NCBI GenBank assembly: GCA_028283825.1
Contig: JAPWJW010000004.1
Span: 438,292-502,291 of the forward strand
Direction: 5' to 3'
DNA: 64,000 bases
Source: Azospirillaceae bacterium
GTDB taxonomy: Bacteria; Pseudomonadota; Alphaproteobacteria; Azospirillales; Azospirillaceae
In this document: one piece after another, positions 60,970-64,000 of the stretch
How positions within the stretch are numbered: the first letter of the stretch is position 1
Layout of the letters: the number at the start of each line of letters is the position of its first letter
Made by a program: the position numbers and the translations under genes
Notes under the pieces: generated by a model
Told to the model about the DNA's origin: nothing
Database searches by the model: none
Seen by the model: the letters and a program-made list of their open reading frames with translations, nothing else

Positions 60970-61931
60970 CGACCCTGCGTGTCGCCAGCCAGTTGCCCGA
61001 ACCCATCAATGCCGAGGTGCTGCGCCAGGTCAGCGCCTCGGCCGGCGACGGCAGCGTCGAATTGATCACCCTGCCGCGCGGCGTGCCCGCCGACTGGCCG
61101 CGGGAGGCCGACGTGTTCGTGGCCGCCCCCTTCCGCCGCGCCGGCGGTGATCTGCCGGTCCAGCCCCTGGGCTGGCCCTTCAACCTGCGTTGGGTGCAGT
61201 TGATCTCCGTCGGTATCGACTTCTATCCCGAATGGCTGTTCGACGGCCCGGTGGTGACGGCGGCCAAGCGCTCGTCGGCCACGGCGCTGGCCGAATTCTC
61301 CCTGGCCGCCATCTTCGCCGCCGCCAAGCGTTTCCCCGACATCTGGATCAGGAACGCCGCCGCCTGGCAGCCAACGCCGTTGGGCCTGGTGGATGGCGCC
61401 ACCCTGGGCATCGTCGGCTTCGGCGGTATCGGCCAGGCGCTGGCGCCGCGCGCCCAGGCCCTGGGCATGAAGGTGCTGGCCACCCGGCGTGGCCCCGGCG
61501 ACCTGGGTGTGCCGGGGGTGGAACGGGTGGACGGCGTGGCGGACCTGTTCGCCCGTGCCGACCATGTGGTGCTGGCGGCACCGGCCACGGCGGAGACGCA
61601 CCATCTGGTGAACCGCGCCGTTCTGGCGGGCGCCAAGCCGGGCCTGCACCTGGTGAACGTGGCGCGCGGCATCCTGATCGACGACGCGGCGCTGCTGGAC
61701 GCCCTGGCCGACGGCCGGGTGTCGCTGGCCACGCTGGACGTGACCCACCCCGAACCGCTGCCCGATGGTCATCCGTTCTACAGCCACCCGCGCGTGCGCC
61801 TGTCGCCCCACACCTCCGTCTTCACACCCGACACCCATGCCAACCTGGCGGCCAAGCTGGCCGGCAACCTGATCCGTTTCCATAAGGGCGAACCCTTGGA
61901 GGACGTGGTCGATCTGGCGCGCGGCTACTAG
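60966..61931 (+). CDS. D-2-hydroxyacid dehydrogenase family protein
   Basis: A 321-residue NAD-dependent D-isomer-specific 2-hydroxyacid dehydrogenase. Rossmann TLGIVGFGGIGQALAPRAQA, the Arg/Glu/His triad region NVARGILIDDAAL, DVTHPEPLPDGHPFYSHPRV and LSPHTS (catalytic His) are visible. Partner reaction in the sulfonate operon is unclear; it may recycle or convert the carbon skeleton left after desulfonation. The stop is followed 23 bp later by the substrate-binding protein gene. Confidence 0.85.
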   Translation: MTTLRVASQLPEPINAEVLRQVSASAGDGSVELITLPRGVPADWPREADVFVAAPFRRAGGDLPVQPLGWPFNLRWVQLISVGIDFYPEWLFDGPVVTAAKRSSATALAEFSLAAIFAAAKRFPDIWIRNAAAWQPTPLGLVDGATLGIVGFGGIGQALAPRAQALGMKVLATRRGPGDLGVPGVERVDGVADLFARADHVVLAAPATAETHHLVNRAVLAGAKPGLHLVNVARGILIDDAALLDALADGRVSLATLDVTHPEPLPDGHPFYSHPRVRLSPHTSVFTPDTHANLAAKLAGNLIRFHKGEPLEDVVDLARGY

Positions 61932-61954
61932 CCCTTTCCAAGAAAGCCCCACCG

Positions 61955-62936
61955 ATGACCCTGATCACGCGCCGGTCCGCTTTACTGGGACTGGGCAGCC
62001 TGCCCCTGTTCGCCGGCGCGCTCAGCCTCGGCGCCTGCGACCGCAAGGACGCGGACCTGGCTGGTGTCACCCTGCGGGCGGCGACGTACCGGGGCAACCC
62101 CGACGCCTTCTTTGACAAGGCGGGTGTGGCCGACTTTCCCTACCAGCTGGAAACGGCGCAGTTCGCCGGCGGCAACCTGATCGCCGAGGCGATCAACGCC
62201 CATTCCCTGGACGTGGGCGGCATGAGTGAGATTCCGCCCATCTTCGTGGCCGCCGCCAACCACGGTGCTGCGCATCGTCGCCGTGCTGCAGGGTGACGTG
62301 AACAACCAGGTGGTGCTGGTGCCGGGCGATAGCCCGCTGAAGACCAATGCCGACCTGAAGGGCAAACGCGTGGGCTATGTCCGCGCCACCACCTCGCAAT
62401 ACATGCTGCTGAAGATCCTGAAGGAACAGGGCCTGACCTTCGCCGACATAACACCCGTGGCCCTGTCGCCGCAGGACGGCCTGGCGGCCTTCCAGCAGGG
62501 CAGCCTGGATGCCTGGGTCATCTACGGCGTGGTGGTGCAACTGGCCCGGCAGGCGGGGGCCCGCGTGCTGACCACCGGCCTGAACCGCCTGTCCGGCAAC
62601 TACCTGGTGGCGGCCTCCAAGGACGCGCTGGCCGACCCGCTGAAGAAACGCGCCCTGGCCGATTACTTCCAGCGCTACGCCAAGGTGCTGGCTTGGATCG
62701 AGGCGGATCCCAAACGCTGGATCGGCATCCGCGCCCAACTGACCAGCATCACCGAGGCGGCGTACGAGCAGGAATACCGGGAACGCAGCGCCGGCTATCG
62801 CCTGCTGCCGGTCAGCGACGCGGCCATCGCCTCACAGCAGGACGTGGCCGACACCTTCGCCGCCGCCGGCGTCATTCCCGCCCCCATCGACGTGCGCCCC
62901 CTGTGGGACGACAGCCTGCATGAGGCGCTGGTCTAG
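61955..62936 (+). CDS. ABC substrate-binding protein, SsuA/TauA-like (frameshifted)
   Basis: About 326 residues after removing one extra G at 62264-62265; read literally it stops at 62296. The N-terminus (TRRSALLGLGSLPLFAGALS, then LGAC) is a Tat-type signal with a lipobox, so it is a periplasm-side lipoprotein. Then DVGGMSEIPPIFVAAAN joins VLRIVAVLQGDVNNQVVLVP in the restored frame, and the rest (LKGKRVGYVRATTSQYMLLK) is a normal NMT1/SsuA fold. It delivers sulfonates to the permease. Normal operon position in many bacteria is first; here it is last. Confidence 0.9.
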
Positions 62937-63003
62937 GGGTAATTACCATTCCGGTAACTGGGAGTTTTCCAGAGAGGAAATTCTTGGTAATTTAAGAGGG
63001 CAA

Positions 63004-63030
63004 CCGGGGAGAGTTCGTACCTCTCCCCGG
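63004..63030 (+). terminator. Hairpin terminator after the sulfonate operon
   Basis: CCGGGGAGAG pairs with CTCTCCCCGG around a 7-nt loop, 68 bp after the substrate-binding protein stop. Extended outer pairing AGGGC/GCCCT is partial. The gap to 63328 has no gene; an AATTACCA...TGGTAATT pair flanks 62941-62992. Confidence 0.7.
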
Positions 63031-63261
63031 CGCCCTTCACCTCCCTAGCTTCAGTTCAACGGCCATGCCGAGGAACCGGAAGCGGAGATGAAGGAAGAAG
63101 GACCGGATTAGCATCCAGGTGTTCCTCTTCCTGTGGCGGGGAGGCGGCCCATCCGCCCCCTGACCACGGGGGAGATATTCCCCGAAAATCGAAGCGCGCA
63201 TCACAGCCTGCCAGGAACATTCTGGCAGTTCTTGGCTGTCCGCGATTTTTCCTGACCCCCA

Positions 63262-63289
63262 TGTCACACCGGGCCCCCGCCATCTCGTC
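63262..63289 (+). promoter_or_regulatory. ECF41-type sigma promoter upstream of ahpD-like gene
   Basis: TGTCACA (-35) and CGTC (-10) are separated by 17 bp, the spacing and sequence reported for ECF41 promoters. It lies 40 bp before the AhpD-like gene, upstream of the ECF41-like sigma gene, so the operon is probably self-activated. Confidence 0.8.
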
Positions 63290-63328
63290 TTTAGGGCGTG
63301 CACTGACGCACGACCCTGACCGGAGACG

Positions 63329-63799
63329 ATGATGACCACCTCCCACCATGCCCCCCGTCTGCCCAACCATTTCAAGCTGGCGCCCGACACCATCAAGGCC
63401 ATGCTGGCGGTCGAGGCCAGCATCCGGGCCAGCGGGCTGGAGCATAGCCTGTTGGAATTGGTGAAGACCCGCGCCGCGCAGATCAACGGCTGCGCCTTCT
63501 GCCTGCACATGCACGCGACCGATGCCCGTGCGGCCGGTGAGACGGAGATGCGGCTTTACATGCTGCCGGCCTGGCGGGAATCTACCCTGTACACGGATCG
63601 CGAGCGGGCGGCCCTGGCCTGGACCGAGAGCCTGACCCTGTTGGCCCAGACCGGGGCGCCGGATGAGGATTACGCCGTGCTGAAGGCCCAGTTCACCGAC
63701 GTGGAGCAGGTGCAGCTGACGCTGGCCATCGGCGCCATCAATCTGTGGAACCGCTTGCAGGTGGGTTTCCGCGCTGGCCATCCGGAGGTGAAGGCGTGA
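63329..63799 (+). CDS. AhpD/carboxymuconolactone-decarboxylase-family protein
   Basis: A 156-residue AhpD-like protein. The redox CxxC motif is in QINGCAFCLHMHATDARAAG with the downstream His, and the family helices ERAALAWTESLTLLAQ and VQLTLAIGAINLWNRLQVGF. It likely acts in peroxide or thiol redox chemistry. It is upstream of an ECF41-type sigma gene with which it overlaps by 4 nt, the usual ECF41 arrangement, and behind an ECF41-type promoter. Confidence 0.93.
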   Translation: MMTTSHHAPRLPNHFKLAPDTIKAMLAVEASIRASGLEHSLLELVKTRAAQINGCAFCLHMHATDARAAGETEMRLYMLPAWRESTLYTDRERAALAWTESLTLLAQTGAPDEDYAVLKAQFTDVEQVQLTLAIGAINLWNRLQVGFRAGHPEVKA

Positions 63800-64000
63800 C
63801 GCAGGCGGAGGTGACGCCGGACCCCACCGCAGTCTTCCAGGCGCAGCGGCCCCGGCTGGTGCGCCTGGCTTATCGCATGCTGGGGTCGGTGGCGGAGGCG
63901 GAGGACGTGGTGCAGGACGCGTGGCTGCGCTGGTGCCAGGCGGACCACGCGACCGTGACGGCGCCTGCCTCCTTCCTGTCGCGCATCGTCACCCGCCTGT
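63796..64000 (+). CDS. ECF41-type sigma factor, N-terminal part (runs off the window)
   Basis: The first 68 codons of an ECF sigma factor from a GTG that overlaps the AhpD-like stop (GTGA). The visible part is region 2: FQAQRPRLVRLAYRMLGSVA, EAEDVVQDAWLRWCQADHA, SFLSRIVTRL. Its layout behind an AhpD gene is the ECF41 pattern; that family has a SnoaL-like C-terminal extension that would lie outside the window. Confidence 0.9.
   Translation, partial: MTQAEVTPDPTAVFQAQRPRLVRLAYRMLGSVAEAEDVVQDAWLRWCQADHATVTAPASFLSRIVTRL

Overview
This is a window of roughly 70% GC from a bacterial chromosome. The gene content (many TonB/FecIR, NodT, EmrAB and NsrR-type genes, SDRs, DUF748, GH74, an ECF41 sigma gene) and the codon bias suggest an alphaproteobacterium, most likely a Rhodospirillales/Azospirillaceae member related to Azospirillum or Nitrospirillum. 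That placement is inference from protein style; no rRNA gene is present. I see no prophage, insertion sequence, CRISPR array or tRNA.

Layout. 1-3.3 kb: the start of an unknown protein, the manganese exporter MntP behind a yybP-ykoY-type Mn riboswitch, and a divergent TetR/SDR pair around a large dyad operator. 3.4-9 kb: a GH74 xyloglucanase-like lipoprotein and an AsmA-like DUF748 protein. 9-12.6 kb: a PKHD-type dioxygenase, a ParDE toxin-antitoxin pair and an OmpR-type two-component system. 13-18.2 kb: two small cysteine-motif secreted proteins and two outer-membrane porins. 18.7-25.4 kb: a FecI/FecR/TonB-receptor set with a secreted metallo-beta-lactamase-fold protein and a serine beta-lactamase-like protein that lacks its catalytic motifs. 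25.5-32 kb: nitric-oxide and respiration genes (NsrR, truncated hemoglobin, hemerythrin, CydAB oxidase, NnrS). 32-43.7 kb: GNAT, free Met-sulfoxide reductase, BrnTA, an EmrAB-NodT efflux operon, LysR, Crp/Fnr, PanE-like, SoxR and an orphan ParD. 43.7-48 kb: a TetR-controlled EmrAB pump and a VapBC-type pair. 48-51 kb: an ECF sigma with a membrane partner, then flavohemoglobin with a second truncated hemoglobin. 51.1-56.6 kb: a NemR-like electrophile-response operon (DJ-1/glyoxalase-like, old yellow enzyme, ALDH, SDR). 56.9-63 kb: an alkanesulfonate-type ABC uptake and desulfonation operon. 63.3 kb to the end: AhpD-like protein plus ECF41 sigma with a recognisable ECF41 promoter.

How the genes work together. 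NO defence appears split between two loci 22 kb apart, each with NsrR-type operators (one at 27.9 kb, two at 51.0-51.1 kb); NnrS between them carries an FNR/NnrR-type box. The electrophile operon carries three copies of one dyad operator beside its TetR gene. Redox sensors are unusually dense (NsrR, SoxR, NemR-like, Crp/Fnr, fRMsr, AhpD).

Two features stand out. First, four intergenic copies of a roughly 120-170 bp repeat share up to five hairpins whose stem bases change together between copies, which points to a conserved structured RNA or RNA-like repeat family that I do not recognise. Second, nine genes carry ten net-insertion frameshifts, nine of them a one-base lengthening of a base run; this looks more like sequence error than real decay, and the genes are annotated at their restored extents.
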